Source: LMUY01 sp964245075
GTDB lineage: Bacteria > Pseudomonadota > Alphaproteobacteria > Acetobacterales > Acetobacteraceae
Assembly: GCA_964245075.1 (NCBI GenBank)
Contig: CAXTLC010000001.1
Location: 62,001 to 126,000, forward strand
DNA: 64,000 nucleotides
Reading direction: 5' to 3'
Part shown: positions 17,205 through 25,891 of the stretch, piece by piece
Layout of the letters: the number at the start of each line of letters is the position of its first letter
How positions within the stretch are numbered: the first letter of the stretch is position 1
Notes under the pieces: model-generated
Database searches by the model: none
The model's input: the letters and a program-made list of their open reading frames with translations, nothing else
Told to the model about the DNA's origin: nothing
Position numbers and translations under genes: made by a program

Positions 17205-17929
17205 TGCAGCCGTCCGGCAGGCTCGGGTTCATCGATGTGGGCGCCAGGGACGGGTCGGCCGAGCGGCTCGCACAGTTCCATGGACGCCTGGACAGGGTGC
17301 TTGTCGAGCCCGATGAACAAGAAGCCACCCGGTTGGTGGAAGCCTCGGCGAACGGGACGCTCTACACCGTCGTTCCCATCGCGCTCGCCCACATCGATGG
17401 CGAGATCGACCTCCATGTCGCCCGCAACCCGACCTGCACGTCCGCGCTGCCCGTGGCCGCCAGCTTCCTGCAACAGTACGGGATCGGCCATCATTTCGAG
17501 ACGCAATCGGTTCGGCGGATGGCGTGCGCCCGCTATGACAGCCTTCATGCGCGAGGCGGCCTGCCGGACCCCCACATCATCAAGGCGGACGTCCAAGGCT
17601 TTGAATACGAGGTCCTGCTCGGGTTCGGCCGTCATCTGAACGACTGCCTGGTGCTGGAGATCGAGGCGCATTTCTACGAGATCTACACCCGGCAGCGGCT
17701 GTTCGGCGAGATGACCCGGTTCCTCGGCACGTTCGGCTTCGTGCTGCGCTCACTGGCGCTGCCACGGTCGCCATCGCTCAGGGGAGACCCCCACTTCGAT
17801 GGCGACCTGGTTGAAGTCGATGCGGTGTTCTCGAAGAACCGCAAATGGGTGGGCGCGCAAGCGCAGCCTGCGCGTGACCTGTTCGCATCGGCGTGCGAGG
17901 TGATGGGTATCGACCCTTACCCGCCGTAA
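17204..17929 (+). CDS. FkbM-family SAM-dependent methyltransferase
   Basis: A methyltransferase of about 241 aa, likely acting on a sugar hydroxyl. It opens LGFIDVGARDGSAERLAQF, the SAM-binding glycine loop, then has VLVEPDEQE for the acidic strand-2 residue and IIKADVQGFEYEVLLGF, the diagnostic FkbM segment. ATG 17204 overlaps the upstream stop; TTG 17201 is also in frame. Coupling to a glycosyltransferase supports O-methylation of a surface glycan, by inference. Confidence 0.87.
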   Translation: MQPSGRLGFIDVGARDGSAERLAQFHGRLDRVLVEPDEQEATRLVEASANGTLYTVVPIALAHIDGEIDLHVARNPTCTSALPVAASFLQQYGIGHHFETQSVRRMACARYDSLHARGGLPDPHIIKADVQGFEYEVLLGFGRHLNDCLVLEIEAHFYEIYTRQRLFGEMTRFLGTFGFVLRSLALPRSPSLRGDPHFDGDLVEVDAVFSKNRKWVGAQAQPARDLFASACEVMGIDPYPP

Positions 17930-18015
17930 CCCGTGCAGGGAGCCTGGCGGGACTGTTCGCAATTCCCATTCGGATTTAAGGATGGCGGCGAATCCAAGAA
18001 GACGATCAAGGGACC

Positions 18016-19626
18016 ATGACTCTCGACGGCAACATAGACCTATTCGACCGGGACGGCATAAAGGGCTGGGCGCTCGACCTGGACGACCTGCCCAGCCCTG
18101 TCACGCTATTGGTCACGGTCAATGACCAGCCGAGTTCCCGCATCCTGGCCAACGCCTACCGGGCTGACCTGGAGCAGGCCGGCTTCGGCCAGGGCCGGCA
18201 CGGCTTCGCCATCAACCTGCACGGACTCTCCCCGTTGCGGCCCCACACTGTGCAAGTGACGCGCGAGGACGGCACGCACGTGCAGGGCTCTCCCCTGGTG
18301 ATCCAGCCAGCGTTGCGCTTCGACGAAGCGTTCCAGGCGCAACTGGCAGACGTGCTGGCGGACACGGCCGAGACGGAGGACCTCACATCCCGGGCGGCGT
18401 TCCTGGCGCAGCAGGCGAACCGGCTGCTGCAACTGCGGGCGGACCGGCGGAGCAACCGCCCGTCCCCCACGGCGGAGCGGCAGTTCCGCGTCCGGTGGAC
18501 CGGCAACGGCCCCGACCCGTACCAGGCGCCGCAGCCGCGCGCCCTGGTGATCGATGACACGCTGGCGCAGGAAAACCGCGACGCCGGGTCGAACGCCATC
18601 ATCTCCCACATGCGGTCCCTGCAACGGCTGGGCTACGCCGTCGTGTTCGCTCCCGCCGACATGGCCGGCGGCCCGGGGGCGGCAGCGTTGGAGGCCATGG
18701 GCCTGTCCTGCTGCTGCGCGCCGTGGTGCGGCTCGGTGGAGGAGGTGCTCCGCCGCGAGCGGCACAGCTTTTCCCTGGTCTACATCCACCGCGGCACCAA
18801 TGCTCCCTACATGCCGCTGATCCGCACCCATCAGCCGAAAGCCAAGATCGTGTTCAGCGTCGCGGACCTGCATCACCTCCGGGTGGCCCGCCAGGCTCTG
18901 GTGGAGCAGCGCCCGGAACTGACTGAAATCAGCAAGCAGCTTCGCAACGTCGAGCTATCCGCCGCGCAATTCGCCAATTGCGTCATCACCCATTCTCCGG
19001 TGGAGGCTGCCATGTTGCGGCAGGCGTTGCCGAACGCGCGCGTTCACGTGGTGCCCTGGGCGGTGCCGCCCCGGCCCACGGCGGTGCCGCTGGAGCATCG
19101 AAGCGGCCTGGCGTTCATCGGCAGCTACGCGCACCGCCCCAACGTGGACGCGGCGTGGTGGCTGATCCAGGAGGTGATGCCTCTGGTGCGGTCCAGGAAT
19201 CCGTCAATCGAGTGCCTGCTGGTCGGCAGCAGCATGCCGGACGCGTTGCACGCCGCGGCCGGCCCGGGCATTCGGCCGATGGGCAGGGTCGATGACCTGG
19301 CGGGCGTGTTCGACCAGGTGCGGCTGACGGTCGCGCCGCTGACCTTCGGGGCGGGCGTCAAGGGCAAGGTGCTGGACAGCTTGGCCGCCGGGGTGCCGTG
19401 CGCCTGCTCGCCGATCGCGGCCGAGGGCCTGGACTGGTCCGGCCCGCTGCTGGAAATGGTGGGGGAGAACGCCGCCGGCTTGGCCGATGTGGTGATCCGC
19501 CTTCACACTGATCTGGCGTTCAACGCCGCGTGCAGCCAGGCCGGGCTCGCCTACGTCACGGAGCAGCTCTCGGAAGCGCGCTTGGACCGGTTGATGGCCG
19601 AGACGGTCGGCGCCGCCGCCCGCTGA
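18016..19626 (+). CDS. GT4-type glycosyltransferase with N-terminal accessory domain
   Basis: A 536-aa protein. Residues 1-95 form a beta-rich accessory domain (GNIDLFDRDGIKGWALDLDD, then YRADLEQAGFGQGRHGFAIN) that recurs on the sulfotransferase at 48453. Residues about 175-530 form a GT-B glycosyltransferase: ALVIDDTLAQENRDAGSNAI, LAFIGSYAHRPNVDAAWWL and the donor-site region VAPLTFGAGVKGKVLDSLA with the Lys typical of family 4. AAGGGA precedes the ATG. It belongs to the island's same-strand series and converges on the RgpF-type gene with only six bases between stops. Confidence 0.83.
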   Translation: MTLDGNIDLFDRDGIKGWALDLDDLPSPVTLLVTVNDQPSSRILANAYRADLEQAGFGQGRHGFAINLHGLSPLRPHTVQVTREDGTHVQGSPLVIQPALRFDEAFQAQLADVLADTAETEDLTSRAAFLAQQANRLLQLRADRRSNRPSPTAERQFRVRWTGNGPDPYQAPQPRALVIDDTLAQENRDAGSNAIISHMRSLQRLGYAVVFAPADMAGGPGAAALEAMGLSCCCAPWCGSVEEVLRRERHSFSLVYIHRGTNAPYMPLIRTHQPKAKIVFSVADLHHLRVARQALVEQRPELTEISKQLRNVELSAAQFANCVITHSPVEAAMLRQALPNARVHVVPWAVPPRPTAVPLEHRSGLAFIGSYAHRPNVDAAWWLIQEVMPLVRSRNPSIECLLVGSSMPDALHAAAGPGIRPMGRVDDLAGVFDQVRLTVAPLTFGAGVKGKVLDSLAAGVPCACSPIAAEGLDWSGPLLEMVGENAAGLADVVIRLHTDLAFNAACSQAGLAYVTEQLSEARLDRLMAETVGAAAR

Positions 19627-19632
19627 GCCGCA

Positions 19633-22600
19633 TCACCAGCCGCTGCCAGGGCGGTGCATCGTGGCCCAGCTCAAGCCGGCTGCCACGCAGACGCTGGGCA
19701 GCAGGCGTTCGATCGCGTGCAGCACCGTCCCGTCATAGGGCGCCGGCTCGAACGGGAAATCCTCCGTCCTGAGTTCCAGCGCCCAGAGCGGCTCCAGCGC
19801 CGCCGGGCGTGCCCAGAACATGGTGCCGATCGGGAACACCGGCCAGTCCGGCAGCACAGGCTGCGGCCGCATCCGGCTTGCCAGCGTTTCCGCCGCCCCA
19901 CGGTTGTCCGACCAGCCGACGACGTGACGATCCTCGGCGAAGAGCAGCCCCAGCCCCGGGTCACGGGTGAACGGCGCCAGCGCGCCGCCCATGCCTGCGC
20001 GGCCGCCAAGCAAGCAGGCCACCAAGAAGGCGCGCCACCGCTCCCCCATGGCGGCATCGGTGGACAGGCTGCGTTTGCCGTGCAGGTGGCCCACGATGTC
20101 ATACGCGCCGCCGCGCACGTGCTGGCCGATCGTGGTCAGAAAGGGACCGATGTCCCGGCCGCGGTTCGGCACCACGGTCATCACCACGCGGCCGCCGCGG
20201 TATTTCCGCAGCGCGTAGGCGATCTCAAGCCCTTTCTCGTCCGAGGTCGTGGTCACCAGCAGGTCGGCGGTGCTCTTGGCCGCCACCAGGTCGTCCAGGA
20301 AGCCGGCGGCGAGCTCGGGGTAGTGCAGGTGGAGGTGGAGCGCCACGCGTCCTGGGAAGGGCTTGGCGGGCGCGCCGTCCCGCAGGGTGAAGCAGCGGTG
20401 CGTGCCGGCGCCGGCGCCCGGCTGCCCGAGCGCCGGGCGGCACCCGCTGGCGGCCCTTGCCGTGGCCTCGTGAAAGCCGGGGCGGGCGCTGAACTGCATC
20501 AGGCCCTTCACCCCTTGGGCCGCGTAATCCGTGATCGCCCGCCTGACCTGCATCGGACCCACTGGCGCCGGGATGCAGCCGAAGAAGCTGGCGTCGAACA
20601 GGCCGGACGCCGCGATCCGCTCGACCTCGGCCGTCACGGCGGCGTGCGACCGGCGCGCTTCCTCCAGCTCGGACACGAGGAAGGCGGCATAGTCCTTGAA
20701 CGAGAAGGCTGCCTCGGCGAACACCTTGTTGGACAAGCCGCGCTCCGTGGCCGCCGGGTCCAGGGAGGCGGTGAGCGCCTGCGCCGCCGCGCTGACATCG
20801 CAGTACGGCACGGCCGCCCCGGCGGCGCCCGCCTCGCCGCCGAGCAGGCTGGCCACGCCCGTTGCGTCGGCGAAGCACACCACGGCCCGTCCGGCGCGGA
20901 ACGCGTCGAGCACCACGTTGGGAAACGGGTCGAGCCGGGACGAAAGGAAGAACACGCTCGACAGCTCGAACAGCAGATCGAGGCTGCTCTGTGAAGGCAG
21001 GAAGAACATGGTGTGCTGCAAACCCAGCCGCCGCACCATGTCGGCGACCCAGGCGGAGTAGGCGAGGTCCCCAGCAGGGTTGTAGCCGTCGCCAACCCAG
21101 ACGAACCGCACGTCCTCCCCGCATAGGCGGCGCATCTCCGCCGCCGTCTGCACGAACAGGTCCACCCCCTTGCGCATCTGCACGTAGCCGGCCCCCAGCA
21201 CGATGCGGGGCGGGCGGGCGCCCGTTGCTTCGACGAAGGCGAGGATCTGCTCGCGCGTCATGTCCGGCTCGGTGTCGTCCTGCGGCAGTTCGGGCAGGCA
21301 GCCCTGCGGCCGGACCCGGATGTTGCTGGCGGTGCCGGAACGCGTCTTGGCCAGCTCAGCCACCACGCTCTGCTGGATCAGCGCGGCCGGCGCCACGACC
21401 CGGTCAATGGACTCGATCATGCTGGTCATGCGCCCGGGAGGCAGGGTGTATTCCGCGAACTCGTGGATCAGCGCCACGGACGGCAGGCCGGCATAAAGCG
21501 CCGCGCGGGCCAGCGGGCTGGTTTCGACGGAATTGAGCAGCACAGCCCCGAGCATGTGACTTTGCTTGAGCGAATTCAGCAGGAACTCGGCACGCAGCGG
21601 GTCGAGCGGACCCGTGACCAGCAGGCAGCTATGCGCCTTGAACTCGTCGGCGAGGTTGCCGGAGCGGCCCAGGTAGCAGATGACGTTGTGGGTTGCCGAG
21701 AGCTGGGCGCCGACGTTCAGGCCCACCAGCGGCGCACCGGTGCGCGACGCCTCATGGCTTGCCACCAGCACCGTTGGCTTGTCGGCCTCGAAGGCGACCA
21801 GGCCCTGGGCCATGATGTCCAGGAAGTCGGGCCGCCCTTCCCGCCCTTCGGCGATGCCGAACTTGACGAAGTGGAAGTAGAGATCCATCCCGGCGCGCCG
21901 CATGTCAGGGTAACGCCGGGCGTAGTAGTCGGCCGAGAAGTTCGCTTCCGGCTCGTAGCCGAGCAGGAAGCCGTGCAGGATATAGTGCTCGATAGGGTCA
22001 GCGGGCTCCTTTCCCTCCGGCAGTTGGCTGAGGTAATGCGCCGCGTTGAACCGCCGGGCCATCATGGCGCGGCGTTCCCGCAACTCGTTGAGCGTGGCGA
22101 CCCGGTTCTGCGGCAAGCCGATTTCAAGATAGTGCAGCACGGGCACGACGTAGCCCGCCATTTCGCTGGCGTACCACTTCGCGTAGGCAAGGCTGTCGAA
22201 AGCGTCGCCGATGGCCACGCCGTCACGGCCCATCAGGTAATCCTCGGCCGGGCTCAGGCCTGGGTGGCCCGGGCGGCCACGGTTGCGGACGAATGCGCGA
22301 GGATCAAACATCCCGCTTTCCTCCAGGTACTGCGCGTCTGCCCGCAACCGGGCGCGGTTCGGGTAGCGTTTCTCCTGCGCGCCAAACCGGATGTAGTGCG
22401 TCAGCGGGCTGACCGCGTGGGACCTGACGTCCGCGTTGTTGGCGAGGTAGTATTTCGGGTCGAACTGCTCGGAGGGCGGCAGTCCCTGCGACTCGCCCAC
22501 CGCGAGGTAATGGGCGGCAAGATCCGCCGCCGGCCGGCCTTCGAGGCCGGCCTGGGCGGCATAGAACCCAGGGTCGAACAGGTCATGGTCAAGCAGCAGG

Positions 22601-22680
22601 CCCACCGCCGGGTCCGGTGCCGGACGGTCGTGGGAGGCCGCGTCAGGCGCCACCGCGTGGGATCGTGGTTTTGTTGCCAT
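19633..22680 (-). CDS. Multi-domain glycan synthesis protein: repeats + GT4 + RgpF domain
   Basis: A 1015-aa cytoplasmic protein. Residues about 25-300 hold six divergent repeats of about 45 residues, each starting with a Phe-Asp-x-x-Tyr-Tyr-like motif and ending His-Tyr-x3-Gly (for example FDPKYYLANNADV and PLTHYIRFG). Residues about 300-690 form a GT4 glycosyltransferase (VLVASHEASRTGAPLVGLN; FFLSSRLDPFPNVVLDAFR). A seventh repeat-like unit (LFDASFFGCIPAPVGPMQVR) leads to a rhamnan-synthesis-F (RgpF) domain about 770-1015, with VALHLHLHYPELAAGFLDDL, VVPNRGRDIGPFL and HLHGKRS. RgpF proteins act in rhamnose-glucose polysaccharide assembly. It is transcribed opposite to the neighbouring glycan genes. 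Likely role: assembly of a surface polysaccharide; linkage unknown. Confidence 0.82.
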   Translation of the reverse strand: MATKPRSHAVAPDAASHDRPAPDPAVGLLLDHDLFDPGFYAAQAGLEGRPAADLAAHYLAVGESQGLPPSEQFDPKYYLANNADVRSHAVSPLTHYIRFGAQEKRYPNRARLRADAQYLEESGMFDPRAFVRNRGRPGHPGLSPAEDYLMGRDGVAIGDAFDSLAYAKWYASEMAGYVVPVLHYLEIGLPQNRVATLNELRERRAMMARRFNAAHYLSQLPEGKEPADPIEHYILHGFLLGYEPEANFSADYYARRYPDMRRAGMDLYFHFVKFGIAEGREGRPDFLDIMAQGLVAFEADKPTVLVASHEASRTGAPLVGLNVGAQLSATHNVICYLGRSGNLADEFKAHSCLLVTGPLDPLRAEFLLNSLKQSHMLGAVLLNSVETSPLARAALYAGLPSVALIHEFAEYTLPPGRMTSMIESIDRVVAPAALIQQSVVAELAKTRSGTASNIRVRPQGCLPELPQDDTEPDMTREQILAFVEATGARPPRIVLGAGYVQMRKGVDLFVQTAAEMRRLCGEDVRFVWVGDGYNPAGDLAYSAWVADMVRRLGLQHTMFFLPSQSSLDLLFELSSVFFLSSRLDPFPNVVLDAFRAGRAVVCFADATGVASLLGGEAGAAGAAVPYCDVSAAAQALTASLDPAATERGLSNKVFAEAAFSFKDYAAFLVSELEEARRSHAAVTAEVERIAASGLFDASFFGCIPAPVGPMQVRRAITDYAAQGVKGLMQFSARPGFHEATARAASGCRPALGQPGAGAGTHRCFTLRDGAPAKPFPGRVALHLHLHYPELAAGFLDDLVAAKSTADLLVTTTSDEKGLEIAYALRKYRGGRVVMTVVPNRGRDIGPFLTTIGQHVRGGAYDIVGHLHGKRSLSTDAAMGERWRAFLVACLLGGRAGMGGALAPFTRDPGLGLLFAEDRHVVGWSDNRGAAETLASRMRPQPVLPDWPVFPIGTMFWARPAALEPLWALELRTEDFPFEPAPYDGTVLHAIERLLPSVCVAAGLSWATMHRPGSGW

Positions 22681-22891
22681 TTATGCGTTTCCAGGCCCGA
22701 TGAACGGTGTGCATCGCTAGCTTGCCGGAACGGTCGTCCGACATTCCACTTTATGAAGCAAGCCTGATCGGCAAATCGCAAGCCTTGCAGCCAGTTTGGC
22801 GCCCATCGCTTAAGGGTTCGACAGCCGGGCTGATGACGCATAGTATCAGGACGATTTCGTACGTATCAATGGGTATGAACAACTTGAGACA

Positions 22892-23932
22892 GTGCACTCA
22901 TCGGGCTGCGCCACCTGTGGTGCCGCCTTGCTGATCTCCACCGGCAGCGGGGCCGGCCTGCTGTTCGGGGTGACCGGGCCGGGCGGGTTCATCGGCGGAG
23001 CTGCATGCCGCGCCGTGTTGGAGGCTGGCGGCCGCGTGATCGGCCTGGGGCCTGGAGAGATGCCGGACCATCCGTCGGCACGTCAGGCTCCAGTGGCCAT
23101 CGACGATGTTTCGCGGCTCGCGGAGTGTCTTGCCGGGGTCAGCGTGCTGATCCATGCCGCCGGCCGCGGGACGCCGTCCAGCGTGGACCGGCTGGACGGA
23201 GCGGTTGCCGCGGCAGAGCTTCGGCTTGCCGCGCAGGTCATGGAGGCAGCCTTGCAGGCCGGCGTGAGCAAGCTCGTGCTCGTGTCATCCGGCGGAACGG
23301 TTTACGGCGATGCCGGTGCGGGGCAGACCATCACGGAAACCCGGCCGGTGCAGCCGTCCTCCCGCTACGGCGCCGTCAAGGCGATGGTCGAGCAGATGGC
23401 GCTCTCGTTCACGCGGGCCGGGCTGCTGGAGTGCGTCGTGGCACGGCTGTCCAACCCGTATGGACCGGGCCAGCGCAACCGCCGCGGCCAAGGTTTGATT
23501 GCGACGCTGATCGAAGCGCTGCTGCAGGGCGCCACGGTCCCGGTTTGGGGCGACGGGACAGTCGTGCGTGACTACCTCTACGTGGACGACGCCGCCCGGG
23601 GCCTGCTCGCGGCGGCCCGGCTGCCGGGTGGCTCGGTGTGCAACGTATCATCCGGGATCGGCAGATCCGTCAACGCGGTGATCGAGGATCTGTCGAGGCT
23701 GCTCGGCTGTTCGGCCACCATGGAATTCAAACCCTGGCGGGACGGCGGGATGATGCGCAACGTCCTCTCCCACGCCCTGCTGTCGCGGGAAACAGGCTGG
23801 CAACCGTCCGTGGACTGGCAAGACGGCCTGCGGCAAACGGTTGCGTGGTGGAGGGACCACCTGGGGCAGATGGAACAAGGGCGGTGGGGGGACACGGCGC
23901 GCCTGACCCTCGGCCTCGCCGCGGACGCTTGA
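22892..23932 (+). CDS. NAD-dependent epimerase/dehydratase (extended SDR, GalE-like)
   Basis: Nucleotide-sugar-modifying enzyme of about 346 aa. The NAD motif is GVTGPGGFIGG near residue 27, followed by LVSSGGTVYGD and the catalytic YGAVKAM (Tyr-x3-Lys), then LSNPYGPGQRNRRGQG and VVRDYLYVDDAARGL, both usual for UDP-sugar 4-epimerases or NDP-sugar reductases. The GTG at 22892 is the farthest upstream start; the region before the NAD loop looks unstructured, so a TTG near 22930 is possible. It is divergent from the RgpF-type gene and probably supplies a nucleotide sugar for the glycan. Confidence 0.82.
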   Translation: MHSSGCATCGAALLISTGSGAGLLFGVTGPGGFIGGAACRAVLEAGGRVIGLGPGEMPDHPSARQAPVAIDDVSRLAECLAGVSVLIHAAGRGTPSSVDRLDGAVAAAELRLAAQVMEAALQAGVSKLVLVSSGGTVYGDAGAGQTITETRPVQPSSRYGAVKAMVEQMALSFTRAGLLECVVARLSNPYGPGQRNRRGQGLIATLIEALLQGATVPVWGDGTVVRDYLYVDDAARGLLAAARLPGGSVCNVSSGIGRSVNAVIEDLSRLLGCSATMEFKPWRDGGMMRNVLSHALLSRETGWQPSVDWQDGLRQTVAWWRDHLGQMEQGRWGDTARLTLGLAADA

Positions 23933-24075
23933 TCGCTGACGGGGATGCCGGTCGCCCGTCCATGCGGGGGCCGCAGCCCGCACCGGCGCTGTTTCTCTGG
24001 CTTGTGTGGAATGATGCTGCTGAGTCTGGCATGAAAGGGGTGTCGTAAAGATAAGTTGGGTCTGAAGGCATCCTC

Positions 24076-24591
24076 ATGCGTCTGTCTTGCCTCGTTGCGG
24101 CCATGGCCGTTGTGGTCTGTCTTTCGGCTTGCGCGCGGCCGGTGCGAACCGGATGCGGTGGCGCGACACAGAGAGGACAGAGTTCGAGAACGCCCTGCTC
24201 CCCTACGGTGCTGGCCGAATTCGTTGTGAGCACCAAGCCGCCACGGTCTCACCGGAGCGAGCAGCGGCACCATCCGGCCGACGCCAGGTCATCCCGGGCG
24301 GACGCCGTGACGGAGGTTCAGCCGGCGAGAGCGGACGCCCGGATGGACACCAGATCCTTCCAGGCCGAGGGTGAGTTCGCCCACTACCGGTCGCCCGGCG
24401 TTGACCGTGTCTGGGTCGATACCGCGAGAGGGCTCTATTACTGCCCGAGCGACCGGCTGTATGGCAGGGCCAAGCCGGGCTACTTCAGCAGCGAGTCGGA
24501 AGCGAAGGTCACCGGCAAGCAGTCCACCCGGACCCAGCCGTGCTTTGCGGCGGGCGCGGGGCCCCGATTGGACGCCGAGGCGGCTCACTGA
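24076..24591 (+). CDS. Small lipoprotein with C-terminal VWVDT...YYCP domain
   Basis: A 171-aa lipoprotein. The signal segment LVAAMAVVVCLSAC ends in an LSAC lipobox with Cys about residue 19. Residues about 35-100 are low-complexity, basic and Ser/Arg rich. Residues about 108-155 carry VWVDTARGLYYCPSDRLYG and GYFSSESEAKVTG, a compact domain I recall at the ends of short secreted proteins of many bacteria, with a conserved Cys-Pro and a terminal Cys. Function unknown. It closes the glycan island on the same strand as the epimerase, 143 bases away. Confidence 0.65.
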   Translation: MRLSCLVAAMAVVVCLSACARPVRTGCGGATQRGQSSRTPCSPTVLAEFVVSTKPPRSHRSEQRHHPADARSSRADAVTEVQPARADARMDTRSFQAEGEFAHYRSPGVDRVWVDTARGLYYCPSDRLYGRAKPGYFSSESEAKVTGKQSTRTQPCFAAGAGPRLDAEAAH

Positions 24592-25119
24592 CGAGGATGG
24601 TCCTGCGTCATAGGCCTCTCGGGCGCTGATGCCGAACGCTGGGCTTCCAACGACGGTGCGCGCCCGTTGCACGAGGGTCGTTTGGCGCTTCTGAGCGCCA
24701 CCCTGCGTGCAGCATAGTCCGCGTGCGGGCTGGCCGTTGCCGTCAGACTTGCGAGGGCATCGGGGGCGGACTGGCTCGTTCCTCGGCAGTAAGGTCGCAG
24801 CCGGCTCTCGCATCAAGCCCCTGAAGCGGCTCACTCACACCTTCGGCGATCCTGGCGTGGGCGGGCCGCCTTGCCGCACCGTTCGACGGAGTGCCCGCCG
24901 GTGGCCATCGCTCCGCGAACCGGGCTGGCAGCCGGTCCGCCTCGCGTGGGTCGATATTTGAACGACATGTATAGCCGAAGGGCTGTCCTATCTTGCAGAA
25001 TACGGCAAATAGTCACAGGAAGCTGTGACGCTGGAATGAAGGATAGGCTGCAATGCGCAAGTCTCTGGACGATAATCATTTAAAGAACGACCGGCAATTT
25101 TTAAGACAGGAGGTTAAGC
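24592..25119. other. Intergenic region before the acyltransferase locus
   Basis: About 530 bases with no convincing gene; frames on both strands are Arg/Pro rich shadows or short. It holds a 7-bp hairpin TGGCGCT-TCTG-AGCGCCA (24683-24700) without a T-run. Base composition becomes clearly more A+T rich from about 24960, and an 18-bp palindrome follows at 25012. The promoter for the downstream signalling locus should lie in this A+T-rich part, but I see no clear -35/-10 pair. Confidence 0.6.
25012..25029. promoter_or_regulatory. 18-bp palindrome upstream of the acyltransferase locus
   Basis: GTCACAGGAAGCTGTGAC consists of 7-bp inverted arms around 4 bp. Length and symmetry are like a lux-type box, and it stands about 90 bases before the leader ORF of a LuxI/FeeM-like gene. 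The TCACA..TGTGA order is the reverse of a CRP site. No LuxR-type gene lies in this window. Confidence 0.45.
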
Positions 25120-25203
25120 ATGCATTGTTCTGTACGGAACCTAGATTTTGGAAAGGAGACACGCTGTGAGCGTCGTATCCTGCCGTGCTGGCGCAGCCGC
25201 TGA
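25120..25203 (+). CDS. 27-residue leader ORF overlapping the acyltransferase start
   Basis: An ATG six bases after a consensus AGGAGG opens a 27-codon frame beginning MHCSVRNLDFGKETRCERR and ending at TGA 25201-25203. It is in a different frame from the acyltransferase, whose GTG (25166) and own AAAGGAG site lie inside it. Its ribosome site is the strongest of the region. A leader that couples or attenuates translation of the acyltransferase is the natural reading; a functional peptide is less likely. Not confirmed by homology. Confidence 0.4.
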   Translation: MHCSVRNLDFGKETRCERRILPCWRSR

Positions 25204-25891
25204 GCAATTCGTTGAGTCCAAACAAAGCCTGAGAAGCCGGTGCGCTGGGCTTGATGCTCGCTTTGCGGTAGATGGACGTACAAGACAGGACGCCTTCCGG
25301 CTTCGCCATCTCTGCTACCACTCGAAGGGTCACATTGATTTTTTAGCTGGTGGCGAGTTCTCTGATGCTTATGACTTCGACTCGACAAGCACGACGGCGG
25401 TCGTCTATGATCGTGACCGGGCCATTGCCTCGGTTCGGATTTGTTTCGCCGACATGGTCTTGGGCGGTGTCGCTGAACACAGGCTGCCGTTGGCGCAGGT
25501 TTTCCCCGAGGAGTATGCCGGGCTGATGCAGCCAAGTGGCCGAGCAATGGAGATCAACCGCCTGGTTCGTCATCCGGATTACCCGAGTCAGGCAATCGTG
25601 TTTGCCCTGTTCCACTTAGTGGGAGTTGTTGTTCGGGAGGTCGATCCGGATTTCGTGGCTTCTTGCGTCAGGCCGAACCATGTCAAGGTTTACGAAAGGA
25701 TGTGCTTCGAGCATATCGCAGGGCCAAAGCTGTACACGGGCTTGAAGTTCAAGACTCACCTCCTGGCTTGTCGCAGGATAAGCTATCCGAACAGTTTCAG
25801 ATTCATGCCGATGCGAAGCGGTGAGGAAACGAGCAAGTCATACGCACACCTGTTGGCTGGTGAGTCCGTGCCGGTCGCAGACGTCGTTTGA
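25166..25891 (+). CDS. FeeM/LuxI-like N-acyltransferase (N-acyl amino acid synthase type)
   Basis: A 241-aa GNAT-fold protein. FRLRHLCY (residues 44-51), FSDAYDFDSTSTTAVVYD (65-82), ASVRICF (88-94) and MEINRLVRHPDY (128-139) line up with the conserved segments of N-acyl amino acid synthases and, more distantly, LuxI-type autoinducer synthases (the EINR run matches the LuxI E-x-S-R motif). Such enzymes transfer an acyl chain from acyl-ACP to an amino acid or related amine. The exosortase-associated acyltransferase family is close kin, but no exosortase or PEP-CTERM gene is here. The GTG at 25166 has AAAGGAG seven bases upstream. Its stop overlaps the next gene's start. Product unknown. Confidence 0.7.
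   Translation: MSVVSCRAGAAAEQFVESKQSLRSRCAGLDARFAVDGRTRQDAFRLRHLCYHSKGHIDFLAGGEFSDAYDFDSTSTTAVVYDRDRAIASVRICFADMVLGGVAEHRLPLAQVFPEEYAGLMQPSGRAMEINRLVRHPDYPSQAIVFALFHLVGVVVREVDPDFVASCVRPNHVKVYERMCFEHIAGPKLYTGLKFKTHLLACRRISYPNSFRFMPMRSGEETSKSYAHLLAGESVPVADVV

Noticed and set aside
24289..24834. Minus-strand 181-residue frame opposite the lipoprotein
   Set aside because: No family pattern, Arg/Gly-rich, and overlaps a lipoprotein with a clear signal sequence.
25012..25029. CRP/FNR site reading of the palindrome
   Set aside because: The half-sites are in the order TCACA..TGTGA, reverse of the CRP dyad, with a 4-bp centre.
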